This document shows positions 35,705-43,873 of a stretch of DNA of 64,000 bases, in pieces (the first letter of the stretch is position 1; each line of letters starts with the position of its first letter). Made by a program: the position numbers and the translations under genes. The stretch spans positions 124,001 through 188,000 of the forward strand of contig NZ_CADIKI010000011.1 of assembly GCF_902859935.1 (NCBI RefSeq), read 5' to 3'. Under the pieces are notes generated by a model. That model did no database searches. It saw only the letters and a program-made list of their open reading frames with translations, and was not told where the DNA came from. This stretch comes from Paraburkholderia fynbosensis (GTDB lineage Bacteria > Pseudomonadota > Gammaproteobacteria > Burkholderiales > Burkholderiaceae).

Positions 35705-37134
35705 AATCGCCCATCGGATACCTGTCGGCCGTGTCGGTCGGCATGCGCTGCTGCGCCTGTGCGCTCGGCGCCACGCTTTGCCTTTCGGGCTGCGCAGTTG
35801 GCCCGGACTATCACCAGCCGGCCATAGCGATTCCAACGCAGTTCAAGGAAGCGGGCACGCAGTGGCGACTTGCGGCGCCCAACCCGCAGGCATCGCTCTC
35901 AAGCCGGTGGTGGGACGCCTACGGCGATGCCGAACTGTCCCGGCTCGTCGACGCGGCGCTGCAGTCGAATCAGTCGATTGCAGGCGCGGCGGCCGCCTAT
36001 CGGCTCGCGCAGGCCACCGTCGCCGCAGACCGGGCGAGCCTGTTTCCGACGCTCGGTGTCGACGCGTCGGCCTCGCACAGCTCAAGCACAACGAACCAAT
36101 ACGCGAAGGCCGAGGCGAGTTGGGAAGTCGATCTGTGGGGCGGCGTGCGCCGGCAGATCGAGTCGGGCAAGGCGAACGCGCAGAGCGCGGATGCGACGCT
36201 TGCCGGCGAGCGCCTGTCGATTGCCGCGACGCTGGCGACAGACTATTTCGACATCCGCCAGCTTGATATCGACATCGACCTGTTGCGGCAGCAGGAGGCG
36301 GTCAACGGGCGGATTCTCGCGATCACGCGCGCAGCGCTGGCACAGGGGACTGCGTCGCAAGTCGATCTGCTGTATGCGCAGGACACGCAGGAGGCGGTTG
36401 TCGCGAACCTGCAAATTTCACAGACCTCGCGCGAGCAGGACGAGCACGCAATCGCGGTGCTCACGGGCGTGCCGCCGGCTTCGTTGTCGATTGCACCGCG
36501 ACTCGACTATGTGTTTCGCGAGCCCGAGGTGCCATCCGTGCTGCCGTCTGCGCTGCTGGAAAGACGGCCTGACGTGGTCAGCGCGGAACGCACCGCTGCT
36601 GCTGCGAACGCGCTCATCGGGGTGGAGAAGGCCGCATTCTTTCCGGACCTCGATCTATCGGCGCAGGGTCTCGTGCAACACAACACCTTCGCGACGCTGT
36701 TCTCATTGCCCACCCGGATGTGGTCTCTCGGTCCCTCACTTGCCGCCACGCTGTTTGACGGTGGCGCCCGCGTGGCCGCCGTGCACAAGGCGCAGGCGAC
36801 CTATGACGAAGACGTCGCATCTTATCGCGAAGCCGTGCTCACGGCGTTCCAGAACGTGGAAGACAGCCTGTCGTCATTGAACCATCTGCGCCAGCAGGAA
36901 CACGCGTTTGCCGACATTTACCAGCGCAACCGGCAGTTGCTGGAGAGCGTCGCCGCGCAACTGACGGCCGGAACCGCGAGCGAGCAGTCCGATTTGACTC
37001 AGCAAGTGACGCTACTGACGGCCAGACAGAACCTGAACGACACGCAAGCGGCATTGGCGAAAAGCGGCGTTGGGCTGGTGAAGAACGTCGGCGGCGGCTG
37101 GACGTCGTCGAAGAGCCAGGCCCAGATCCCATGA
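35701..37134 (+). CDS. RND outer-membrane factor lipoprotein (NodT family)
   Basis: A 477-residue TolC-like channel, fourth gene of the pump operon. A lipoprotein signal ends in CLSGCAVGPDYHQP, with the Cys lipid-acylated, and the conserved GPDY motif follows. Two internally repeated helical hairpins are visible, e.g. YRLAQATVAADRASLFPTLG and RTAAAANALIGVEKAAFFPD. Overlap with the permease by ATGA implies equal expression. After its stop, 150 bp lead to the next promoter. Confidence 0.9.
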   Translation: MKSPIGYLSAVSVGMRCCACALGATLCLSGCAVGPDYHQPAIAIPTQFKEAGTQWRLAAPNPQASLSSRWWDAYGDAELSRLVDAALQSNQSIAGAAAAYRLAQATVAADRASLFPTLGVDASASHSSSTTNQYAKAEASWEVDLWGGVRRQIESGKANAQSADATLAGERLSIAATLATDYFDIRQLDIDIDLLRQQEAVNGRILAITRAALAQGTASQVDLLYAQDTQEAVVANLQISQTSREQDEHAIAVLTGVPPASLSIAPRLDYVFREPEVPSVLPSALLERRPDVVSAERTAAAANALIGVEKAAFFPDLDLSAQGLVQHNTFATLFSLPTRMWSLGPSLAATLFDGGARVAAVHKAQATYDEDVASYREAVLTAFQNVEDSLSSLNHLRQQEHAFADIYQRNRQLLESVAAQLTAGTASEQSDLTQQVTLLTARQNLNDTQAALAKSGVGLVKNVGGGWTSSKSQAQIP

Positions 37135-37285
37135 TGGCGGGCGCGCCGTTGTAACGTCGTCTGCCGATCTGCGCGGTCCAGAGTCCAGTCGCGCCCACGA
37201 CCGTTTTTCAAAGTCCGCGTCTCGAACTGCGTGCAAAGGCCCTGTTACGTTCACTCATGCGGTATCGCTTGCCCGCCACGTGACT

Positions 37286-37340
37286 TGACATGACATGCAA
37301 CACATTTCTAACAACATGTAGCGCACAGGTTCTCTACATT
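37286..37340 (+). promoter_or_regulatory. Shared operator/promoter, copy 2
   Basis: TGACAT at 37286, a weaker middle half-site (TGCAAC), TTTCTAACA ending at 37313, a 21-base gap and TACATT at 37335. The first and third repeats and the spacing match the copies at 25977, 40907 (minus) and 41072. It lies about 59 bp before a 46-codon ORF and the MipA/OmpV gene, so it probably starts a transcript independent of the RND operon. Confidence 0.6.
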
Positions 37341-37398
37341 GGCGGCTGTGTCATGCGGGGTTCGCCAGCGGGCGGATCCATCACGTGGAGAGTGTGCA

Positions 37399-37539
37399 AT
37401 GAAACTTCAAATCGTTCCCGTGTCTGCTGCCAGTGCGGCAATTTCTATGGCTGTCGGCAGGGTGCCTGCGGATTCCCTGGCGATTGATATCAGCGTGGGC
37501 GTTGCGGTTCGCCCGGCAACCATCGATGGATGTGTTTGA
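37399..37539 (+). CDS. Small ORF (46 aa) ahead of mipA
   Basis: A short frame starting MKLQIVPVSAASAAISMAVG, resembling the start of a signal peptide, and ending VAVRPATIDGCV. It lies at the normal distance from the operator-promoter at 37286 and its stop overlaps the first ATG of the MipA/OmpV gene by 10 bases, so it could serve for translational coupling. It may also be the stump of a longer exported protein. No family recognised. Confidence 0.45.
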   Translation: MKLQIVPVSAASAAISMAVGRVPADSLAIDISVGVAVRPATIDGCV

Positions 37540-38342
37540 ACATGCATGACTATCGCTCAGTCGCCGCGGTTTTCAAGCGAGGCCGCGCACGACGGTGGCT
37601 GGGCGCGCTCGCTGTCATCGCCAGCGCGTGCCTGCCTTACTCACCGGCGTTGGCGCAGTCGTCGCCGGGCAATAGCGTGGGCATCAACGTGACCGCATTG
37701 CCCGACTATGAAGGCAGTAAGTCCTATCGCGTACTGCCGTTGCCCACGCTGTCGTTATCGAAGGGGGCAATCTTCGTGCAGGGGTTCACGGGCGGCATTG
37801 CCTACCCGTTGTGGCCCAGTGTTGCGGTGGGCCTGCTGATCGGTGTTCAGCCGGGCCGCAACCAGGACGATGCGGCGGTGCTCAACGGTACCGGAGATAT
37901 CCCAACGTCCCTTGACTTCGGTGCGTTCGCGCGCTGGCACTATGGTCCAGCGAGCGCCGGTCTGCGCTTCCTTCAGTCCGCGCATGCCGGCTATGGCAAT
38001 CGCGTCACGCTGAGCGCGTCCTATGCGCTGGTCCAGAAGCCCGTTGACCGGGTGTCGGTGTCCGCCGACGCCGTGTGGTCCAACGGACCTTCGCAGCAGA
38101 CGTGGTTCGGTATCGACAGCGAGCAGGCTGCGTCCAGCACGGCCGGCCTCTCGCCGTATCACCCCTCAGCTGGCTTTTCGCGAGCCGACCTCAAGGTCGA
38201 CTGGGATCATCGGCTGAACCAGCAGTGGTCATTGCAAAGCGCCTTCGGCGTCGGTTCCTTGCTCGGCGATGCGGCGAACAGTCCGATCGTTGAACGACGC
38301 GCGGCTGTATTTGGATCGGTGGGCGCTGCTTACCACTTTTGA
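37530..38342 (+). CDS. MipA/OmpV-family outer-membrane protein
   Basis: A 270-residue outer-membrane beta-barrel of the MipA/OmpV family, scaffolds and porin-like proteins that in several proteobacteria accompany two-component-regulated efflux and antibiotic or peptide tolerance. A signal peptide (WLGALAVIASACLPYSPALAQ) precedes the family start VGINVTALPDYEGSKSYRVLP, and the protein ends in AVFGSVGAAYHF with a terminal Phe, the usual outer-membrane-insertion signal. A start at the ATG at 37542 would remove four residues. Confidence 0.83.
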   Translation: MCLNMHDYRSVAAVFKRGRARRWLGALAVIASACLPYSPALAQSSPGNSVGINVTALPDYEGSKSYRVLPLPTLSLSKGAIFVQGFTGGIAYPLWPSVAVGLLIGVQPGRNQDDAAVLNGTGDIPTSLDFGAFARWHYGPASAGLRFLQSAHAGYGNRVTLSASYALVQKPVDRVSVSADAVWSNGPSQQTWFGIDSEQAASSTAGLSPYHPSAGFSRADLKVDWDHRLNQQWSLQSAFGVGSLLGDAANSPIVERRAAVFGSVGAAYHF

Positions 38343-38382
38343 GCGCTTACTTTGCGCTGCATCATCGTGAGGAGGACTATCA

Positions 38383-38937
38383 ATGAACCAGAATCTGACA
38401 TCGACTCGTACCGCGCCGCTGCTTGTCTGCCTAGCTGTTGGGTTAGGCATGGCGGGGTGTGCGGTTATGCCGCCAAGTGCTCCTACCGTCATGGCGGTCC
38501 CAGCGAACGGCAAGACCCTCAACCAGTTCCAGCAGGACGACTATAGCTGCCGCAACTACGCGACGCAGGCCGTGAATCCGGCGGCGGCCTCGCATCAGGC
38601 GGCAACCTCCGGACTTGCTACTACCGCCGTCGGCACGGCTGGAGGCGCTGCGGCCGGGGCTCTGATCGGCGCCGGGGCGGGCAACGCCGGTGCCGGCGCC
38701 GCAATCGGTGCGGGCGCCGGACTGCTGCTCGGCAGCATGATGGGCTCGGCGCAGCACAATCAGACCGAAGCGTCGTTGCAGCAGCAATACGACAACGCGT
38801 ACGCGCAATGCATCACGGCGAGGGGAGATACGATCGAAACACCTCGTCCGGCAGCGGTTGTCGTGCCCGTACGCCCCGTGCGGCCCCGCGTCCTCATCTA
38901 TGGCGCCCCCCCACCTTACTACTACGCACCGTACTGA
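38383..38937 (+). CDS. Glycine-zipper lipoprotein
   Basis: A 184-residue lipoprotein. The lipobox GMAGC lies near residue 26. The middle (about residues 78-115) is a glycine zipper with repeated G-x3-G steps (GGAAAGALIGAGAGNAGAG), a motif that inserts in membranes in outer-membrane proteins of the SlyB/YMGG type. Cys residues at CRNYATQ and QCITARG could form a disulfide. The C-terminus is Pro/Val/Tyr-rich (PPPYYYAPY). An AGGAGG ribosome site precedes the ATG. It is 40 bp after mipA on the same strand, probably one transcript. Confidence 0.75.
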   Translation: MNQNLTSTRTAPLLVCLAVGLGMAGCAVMPPSAPTVMAVPANGKTLNQFQQDDYSCRNYATQAVNPAAASHQAATSGLATTAVGTAGGAAAGALIGAGAGNAGAGAAIGAGAGLLLGSMMGSAQHNQTEASLQQQYDNAYAQCITARGDTIETPRPAAVVVPVRPVRPRVLIYGAPPPYYYAPY

Positions 38938-39055
38938 TTTCGCTCATATGGTCGTGGCAGGGCTTGATCTGGAATTCTGCCGGCTGGAAATCCTGGTCGA
39001 GCTTCGTCCCCTGGCTATTCCGTGCACGTCATTCATTTTCTTAAAGGAATCTTTG

Positions 39056-39307
39056 ATGAAACGTTTATTCATTATTCTGGCTGCGATGTTCGCTGTGTCG
39101 TCTGCGTTCGCGCAGAACAGCATGCAGCAGATGTTGGAAGCGCGCTTTACTGCCGCGAACGCAACTCATGACGGCAAGCTCACGAAAGAACAGGCGCAGG
39201 CAGGTATGCCGCGCGTCGCAGCCTATTTCGATGAAATCGATACTACGCATCAAGGGTATGTGACGCTTGAGCAGATCGAGCAGTTTGCTGCACAGCATCG
39301 GCAGTAG
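39056..39307 (+). CDS. Small exported EF-hand-like protein
   Basis: An 83-residue protein with signal peptide (RLFIILAAMFAVSSAFA) and two degenerate EF-hand loops: ANATHDGKLTKEQ and EIDTTHQGYVTLEQIEQF. The second keeps Asp, Gly and Glu at calcium-loop positions but has His/Gln in others, so metal binding is doubtful. Start chosen at the ATG behind AAAGGA. Small EF-hand proteins like this often accompany two-component and envelope-stress genes in Burkholderiales, though their role is unknown. Confidence 0.75.
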   Translation: MKRLFIILAAMFAVSSAFAQNSMQQMLEARFTAANATHDGKLTKEQAQAGMPRVAAYFDEIDTTHQGYVTLEQIEQFAAQHRQ

Positions 39308-39509
39308 AAGCTTGTAAGACAAGCTTCAATACCCTTGGCTGATCTAACGGTGTACTGAATATGTCCCAGCGGGTCGCCGCATCAAATCGAATGATGGGGC
39401 TGCTGCGCGCCTGGCGCACTGAAATCAATCCCCGCGTCGCACCCAGTGGTAACGCCTGAACGCACCCCTACTGCCAGTCGCTGAGTCTCAATTGAAAGGA
39501 GTTGAAATA

Positions 39510-39677
39510 ATGCTTAATGCACGTCTTCTTCGTCGTTTTATGCATGCTGCCGGTTTTTGTATGAGTGCCGCGATGCTTAGCGGCTGTGTAGTCGTTCCGG
39601 TGGGTCGTCCAATAATGCCCCGGCCACTGGTTATGGTCCCTCGAGCGCCACTGATCGTCGCGCCCGGGTACTATTGA
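39510..39677 (+). CDS. Very small lipoprotein (55 aa)
   Basis: A 55-residue product with a signal sequence ending in the lipobox AMLSGC, followed by a short Pro/Val/Arg tail ending VAPGYY. The ATG at 39510 has an AAAGGAG ribosome site at spacing 8. The tail resembles the Pro-rich parts of the other small envelope proteins in this block. Downstream hairpins could end the transcript. Confidence 0.6.
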   Translation: MLNARLLRRFMHAAGFCMSAAMLSGCVVVPVGRPIMPRPLVMVPRAPLIVAPGYY

Positions 39678-39694
39678 CCTGAGTCTATTCGTGT

Positions 39695-39737
39695 CCGCCC
39701 GTGGGCGGGCGGGATGCATAGCGGCCGCTTTGCATCC
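39695..39737. terminator. Tandem hairpins, likely transcription terminator region
   Basis: CCGCCC-GT-GGGCGG at 39695-39708 is followed by GGATGCA ... TGCATCC (39712-39737) enclosing an AGCGGCCGCT palindrome. No T tract, but two strong stems between the small lipoprotein and the convergent response regulator. The rest of 39740-40007 shows no gene on the plus strand. Confidence 0.5.
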
Positions 39738-40007
39738 TGTCCGAAGCTCGACGCAGGGACGATGCGCAACTGTGTCCAGTTCACGGATAGCGACCAGGAT
39801 AACGGTCGCTCAAAAATCGCGTATATCTGCATGGATCAGTTAGCCGGCGCTCGACGTATCTTCGATTACCCTTGCCACGGCGTTCGCGGCCCAGTTCCCA
39901 CGTGTGCACTGTTACCGCATAGCAGTTTTGCGACTCGTCGCGCTCGAAAAGCAATCAGCGCATGTTCCGCCAAAGGCGCAACAGCAGCGGGAGGGCAACC
40001 GGAGACC

Positions 40008-40754
40008 TCAGTTTTGCGAATGATGGGCCGATGTGCCGGCAGCATGCTCTTCGAGGTCCGGCACGAAGACGTATCCGCAGCCGCGAACGGTCTGGATGAA
40101 TCGTGGTGTCGACGGGTCAGTTTCGACGATGCGGCGCAGACGCCAGACCTGAATGTCGATGCCGCGATCGGCAAGCTCGGAGTCCGGGCCATGAAGTGAC
40201 TTGAGCAGACGCCGACGGGTGAGTGTGCACATGGGAGAATTAACGAAAATCTGCAGCAGCGCAAACTCACTGGCAGATAACGTAAGAGACGTCTCACCCC
40301 TGTTCAGAGTGCGCGACTGAAAGTCCAGCGTGAACGCGCCGAATGCGTAAGGCTGCCGTCGTGGGGGAATGGCCGCATCGGGAACGGCGGCCAGGCGTCG
40401 CAGCACCGACTGAATCCGTGCTACCAGCTCACGCGGGTTAAACGGTTTGCGGAGATAGTCGTCGGCACCCACTTCAAGGCCAGCGATGCGGTCCTCTTCG
40501 TTGGCGCGCGCGGTGAGCATCAAGACGGGAATGTCGTCGCCTGATGCGCGCAACCTGCGCAGTGCCGTCAAACCGTCGACGCCCGGCATCATAAGATCGA
40601 GCACTATCAGGTCCGGGCGTTCGTGTCTGAGCCGGTATTCGAGCGAACGCGCGTCATGTAGCACTGACACGTCGAAACCCCAACTTACCAGGTAGCGGCA
40701 AGTCGCATCACACAATTCGGCGTCGTCGTCGATTAGAAGAATCTGAGCTGACAT
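40008..40754 (-). CDS. OmpR/PhoB-family response regulator (A)
   Basis: A 248-residue two-component regulator. The receiver domain has the acidic pair in LLIDDDAEL, the phospho-accepting D53 in IVLDLMMPG, T81 in LMLTAR and K103 in LRKPFNP. The C-terminal winged helix (about residues 135-235) has LTLSASEFALLQIFVNSP and the recognition-wing end FIQTVRGCGYVF. No histidine kinase gene is adjacent. It is transcribed divergently from a second regulator, and its upstream region carries one copy of the shared operator on its own strand, suggesting autoregulation or cross-regulation. Candidate kinase: the orphan at 26.9 kb. Confidence 0.9.
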   Translation of the reverse strand: MSAQILLIDDDAELCDATCRYLVSWGFDVSVLHDARSLEYRLRHERPDLIVLDLMMPGVDGLTALRRLRASGDDIPVLMLTARANEEDRIAGLEVGADDYLRKPFNPRELVARIQSVLRRLAAVPDAAIPPRRQPYAFGAFTLDFQSRTLNRGETSLTLSASEFALLQIFVNSPMCTLTRRRLLKSLHGPDSELADRGIDIQVWRLRRIVETDPSTPRFIQTVRGCGYVFVPDLEEHAAGTSAHHSQN

Positions 40755-40852
40755 AGGAAGAGGATAACGCTCACAAACGAGTGATGATCGGGGCCGCGAC
40801 TAAGCGCATTGCGAGCGCACCGCAGAAGCTGCAGCAGACGATCGATCGAAGA

Positions 40853-40907
40853 AATGTAGGCGAATTTCATAACGCCAGGTGTTAGCAAATCATGTCAAGA
40901 GATGTCA
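40853..40907 (-). promoter_or_regulatory. Shared operator/promoter, copy 3 (minus strand)
   Basis: Read on the minus strand from 40907: TGACAT, four bases, TGACAT, three bases, TTGCTAACA ending at 40880, a 21-base gap, then TACATT at 40858-40853. It points at response regulator A, whose start is about 100 bp downstream. Confidence 0.62.
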
Positions 40908-41071
40908 TCGACGGGGCCGGTTTTTTTGTCCGCAAACGCACGGGTGCACGCGCTTTATCGCTGACCACGAGCGACAACTGTAATATGAGCAGTCAAGGAT
41001 GCCCGGGACGTACCGGTGGCGCCGGGCGGTCGTGGGCTTTCGCCAGTCAGTGTTGTGGCCAGCGCAATCGA

Positions 41072-41126
41072 TGACATCTTTTGACATACCTTTCCAACAC
41101 ATCGAGTGCGGAGATTCTTGTATATT
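41072..41126 (+). promoter_or_regulatory. Shared operator/promoter, copy 4
   Basis: TGACAT at 41072, TGACAT at 41082, TTTCCAACA ending at 41099, a 21-base gap and TATATT at 41121. This is the best match to the consensus. It points at response regulator B, about 157 bp downstream, and is divergent from copy 3. The rest of the 529 bp between the two regulators shows no credible gene. Confidence 0.65.
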
Positions 41127-41283
41127 CCGTTGCACCGCAGGCGGGCAGGCCGGCGCAGCACACTTCGACGAGATTGTCGCCGCCCACCGCCGTACGCGAC
41201 GCTGTCGCAGAGCTAAGCGGTTCGCCGCGCAGCATCGGAAACAGGGACTAAAAGACAGGCTTTAGAGGTGTCTGCTTAATCAT

Positions 41284-42030
41284 ATGTCAGATGATTTGCC
41301 AACCGGTCGCATCATCGTGCTTGACGATGATGTTGAAATCCGCAATATGCTGCAACGCTTTCTGACGGCACAAGGTTTCTCGGTGCGCGCGGTGAAGACA
41401 GGCATTGAGTTGGACGTATTGATCGAGCGCTACCCGTTCGACCTGTTGATTCTCGATATCATGATGCCAGGCGAAGACGGACTGTCCATCTGCCGTCGGT
41501 TGCGTGCTCGGAGAGAGACAATCCCCATCCTCATGCTGACAGCGCGTGGCGATCCCGCGGACAAGGTCGTAGGTTTGGAGATCGGCGCCGACGACTATCT
41601 TGCGAAACCGTTTCTGCCGAGCGAGCTGATAGCGCGGGTTCGGGCGATGTTACGTCGGCAGCAGTTTCAGGTGCGCCTGCAAAACGTGCGGGGCGAGATG
41701 CTGCTCGCAGGCGAGTCGCAATGCTTGCGGTTCGGCGCCTTCAGGCTGGACGTTCGGCGTAGAGAATTGATGTCGGACGAAGCGGGCACCGTCGAGCTCG
41801 GCGCAGCTGAAATGCGTCTCCTGTGTGCGCTTGCGGAGACGCCAAACCGTCCCGTAAGCCGCGCAAATCTGATAGAGCGCGCGCGCGGGTCGCAATATGA
41901 GGCGAGCGCCCGCAGCGTTGACGTGCAAGTTCTTCGCTTACGACAGGTGATTGAGACAGAGGCAACCTCGCCGCGACATATCCGCACAGTGTGGGGCCTC
42001 GGCTACATGCTCGTTGCAACCCCAAACTAA
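41284..42030 (+). CDS. OmpR/PhoB-family response regulator (B)
   Basis: A 248-residue response regulator, the same length as regulator A but clearly diverged. Receiver: IIVLDDDVEI, phospho-acceptor D58 in LLILDIMMPGEDG, T86 in LMLTARGD, K108 in LAKPFLP. Winged helix: VELGAAEMRLLCALAETPN and a terminal HIRTVWGLGYMLV. No kinase gene is adjacent. Its own promoter carries the best copy of the shared operator. It or regulator A is the likely controller of the four-site regulon. Confidence 0.9.
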   Translation: MSDDLPTGRIIVLDDDVEIRNMLQRFLTAQGFSVRAVKTGIELDVLIERYPFDLLILDIMMPGEDGLSICRRLRARRETIPILMLTARGDPADKVVGLEIGADDYLAKPFLPSELIARVRAMLRRQQFQVRLQNVRGEMLLAGESQCLRFGAFRLDVRRRELMSDEAGTVELGAAEMRLLCALAETPNRPVSRANLIERARGSQYEASARSVDVQVLRLRQVIETEATSPRHIRTVWGLGYMLVATPN

Positions 42031-42330
42031 AGCGTCATCTGTTGGACGCTCGAAAGTGACATTCAAAGCCGCTTTCTCGGACTGAACCCGTCAAGCTCTC
42101 ATCAGCGTCTTTACCAGGCCCTCGAGAAACTGCAGCAGGCGGTTTGTCGGGTGGTCGCGGCGTTGCTTGCTCCGAGGTACATGGATTGTATTGAGAGCTC
42201 CTTCTTTCATGGCCAGGTCTGCCTCTATTTACATGTGCTCGCGGAATCATCATCTTGCCGTGCGTGTGCGATCGGTCTGCCGAAGCGGTGCGCGCACGAT
42301 GCTTTCCTTACTTCCACGGAGTTGTCGCAG

Positions 42331-42732
42331 ATGGATGTATCTACAAAATTCTGGATGGTCGAGCGCGGCCCGACACCGGTAGGCCCCTTCTCCCATGCAA
42401 CCGAGCACGACGGCTGGGCGTTTCTCACAGGCCAGATGCCAACGTCGCCGGAGGATGACAACGCACCGCTTGCCGAAGGCGTGGCTGCGCAGACGACGCG
42501 AGTGATGGACAATCTGCTACTGGTGTTGAAAGGGATGGGTCTGGGCCTTGAACATGTTCTTTCGGCGCGGATTTTCCTGACCGAATTCAAACGGGATTAC
42601 GCGACGATGAACGCCGTCTATGCAGCTTATTTTCCGACTGGCAGATTGCCGGCGCGGACTTGCATCGGCGTAACCGGATTGGCGCGTGACGCGCTCGTCG
42701 AAATTGACTTCATTGCTCGCAGGCCGAGTTGA
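42331..42732 (+). CDS. RidA / YjgF-family protein
   Basis: A 133-residue RidA-family protein; relatives hydrolyse reactive enamines/imines from PLP-enzyme or amino-acid-oxidase reactions, or act as paralogous deaminases. GPFSHATEHDGWAFLTGQMP near residue 18 and the end ARTCIGVTGLARDALVEIDFIA carry the conserved Arg and Glu-type binding site. The ATG at 42331 puts the family start at the N-terminus. It is an isolated gene convergent with the DeoR regulator. The 300 bp before it shows no gene. Confidence 0.85.
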   Translation: MDVSTKFWMVERGPTPVGPFSHATEHDGWAFLTGQMPTSPEDDNAPLAEGVAAQTTRVMDNLLLVLKGMGLGLEHVLSARIFLTEFKRDYATMNAVYAAYFPTGRLPARTCIGVTGLARDALVEIDFIARRPS

Positions 42733-42779
42733 ACAGCGACCCGGCGCAGCCGTTATAGCAGGCAGTCGACGTACTCGTG

Positions 42780-43544
42780 CTACCGCGCCGTCTCGACAGT
42801 CACCTCGCCGTGCAACAGGAATGACGCCATCTCGGGTGCGTCGCGGCGGGCATCGGTCACGAGCGTCCACTCGCGTTCGAGCGGTGTCCAGTGTTGCTGG
42901 CTTGCGCGGTCCAGCTTGTGCGAGGTGACCAGTACGAAGAGTTGAGCAGCCTGCCTGATGACGCATTCCTTCAGGTAGGCCTGCTCCGCCGACGCCTCGC
43001 AGAGGCCTCGGTCAGCCACCACGCCGTCCGCGCCGAGAAATGCCTTGTCGACGGACAGGCGGCTCAAGGCAAGCTGCGCAAGCGGGCCGAGCGTGCTCAT
43101 GCTGGTGGGACGCAGATCGCCGCCGATCAGCGTGAGGGGCACTTCGCTCGCAGCGAGCGTGTTGACGGCCAAGAGATTGTTGGTCACAACGCGCACCTTG
43201 CGGCGGCCGGCGAGCAAACGTGCCATTGCCGCGGTGGTGGTGCCGCCGTCGAGAAAGATGGTGTCGCCATCTTGCACATGGCTCACGGCCACCCGCGCGA
43301 TGGCCTCCTTTTGCTCGCGAAAACTCTCGCGGCGACTATCGAGCGATTCCTCGGGTTCGTGAATACCGAGCGAAGCGGCCGCGCCCCCGTAGGTACGCAC
43401 AATGCGCCGTTCGTCGGCGAGCGCGCGCAGGTCGCGACGGACCGTCGCCTCGGACATGCCGAAGTGCTCGCACAACGCGCTGACGTCGGTCATGCCGGAG
43501 AGGACGGCCTGCAGCATTGCCTCGCGGCGGTTCGTAACTTTCAT
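42780..43544 (-). CDS. DeoR/GlpR-family transcriptional repressor
   Basis: A 254-residue sugar-operon regulator. The N-terminal HTH reads DVSALCEHFGMSEATVRRDL then RTYGGAAA, and the C-terminal sensor domain has IFLDGGTTTAAMARLL and the LFVLVTSHKLDR segment. DeoR-family proteins bind phosphorylated sugar intermediates. The ATG at 43544 was preferred because the HTH follows in the normal place. It is divergent from the permease/kinase/PdxA2 operon, whose upstream region carries repeated ATCGATCA boxes, its probable targets. Confidence 0.85.
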   Translation of the reverse strand: MKVTNRREAMLQAVLSGMTDVSALCEHFGMSEATVRRDLRALADERRIVRTYGGAAASLGIHEPEESLDSRRESFREQKEAIARVAVSHVQDGDTIFLDGGTTTAAMARLLAGRRKVRVVTNNLLAVNTLAASEVPLTLIGGDLRPTSMSTLGPLAQLALSRLSVDKAFLGADGVVADRGLCEASAEQAYLKECVIRQAAQLFVLVTSHKLDRASQQHWTPLEREWTLVTDARRDAPEMASFLLHGEVTVETAR

Positions 43545-43824
43545 GGTGATGGTTTGCCTGGATGGTGCGCCGTGCAAAGGCGTCGAATCGCGTAAGTGTA
43601 ATCAAACCGCTGGTGCGGCAATGGGGCGAGGCAGGCGGGTGCGCGCCGCGCGAACGTGCCGCTAGCGCGGGCAGGCCTGCTTCGTCAAATTGACTGGATT
43701 GATTGCATCGATCAATTCAGCCGAAAGTCATTGTCCCGGTGATTTCAAAATACCGTCTGAAAGAAGGGTTATTCAGAAAGATTTGCGCGAAGTGGAGCGC
43801 GGGCGTACACTCCAAAATGATTGA

Positions 43825-43853
43825 ATCGATCACTAAAGTGATCATATCGATCA
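43825..43853. promoter_or_regulatory. ATCGATCA repeats, candidate DeoR operator
   Basis: Two direct copies of ATCGATCA lie at 43825 and 43846, exactly 21 bp (two helical turns) apart, with TGATCAT between them, 20 bp before the permease gene start. A third copy lies at 43707. The permease start is preceded by GGGAGA. Likely the operator for the divergent DeoR-type regulator. Confidence 0.55.
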
Positions 43854-43873
43854 CAAATAACCGGGAGACACCT

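Noticed and set aside
39714..40199. 161-codon frame on the plus strand overlapping response regulator A
   Set aside because: Its second half is antisense to a clear response regulator and its first half shows no similarity or ribosome site.
42050..42075. TGACAT near 42058, possible fifth operator
   Set aside because: The second and third repeats and the -10 box at the 21-base gap are missing.
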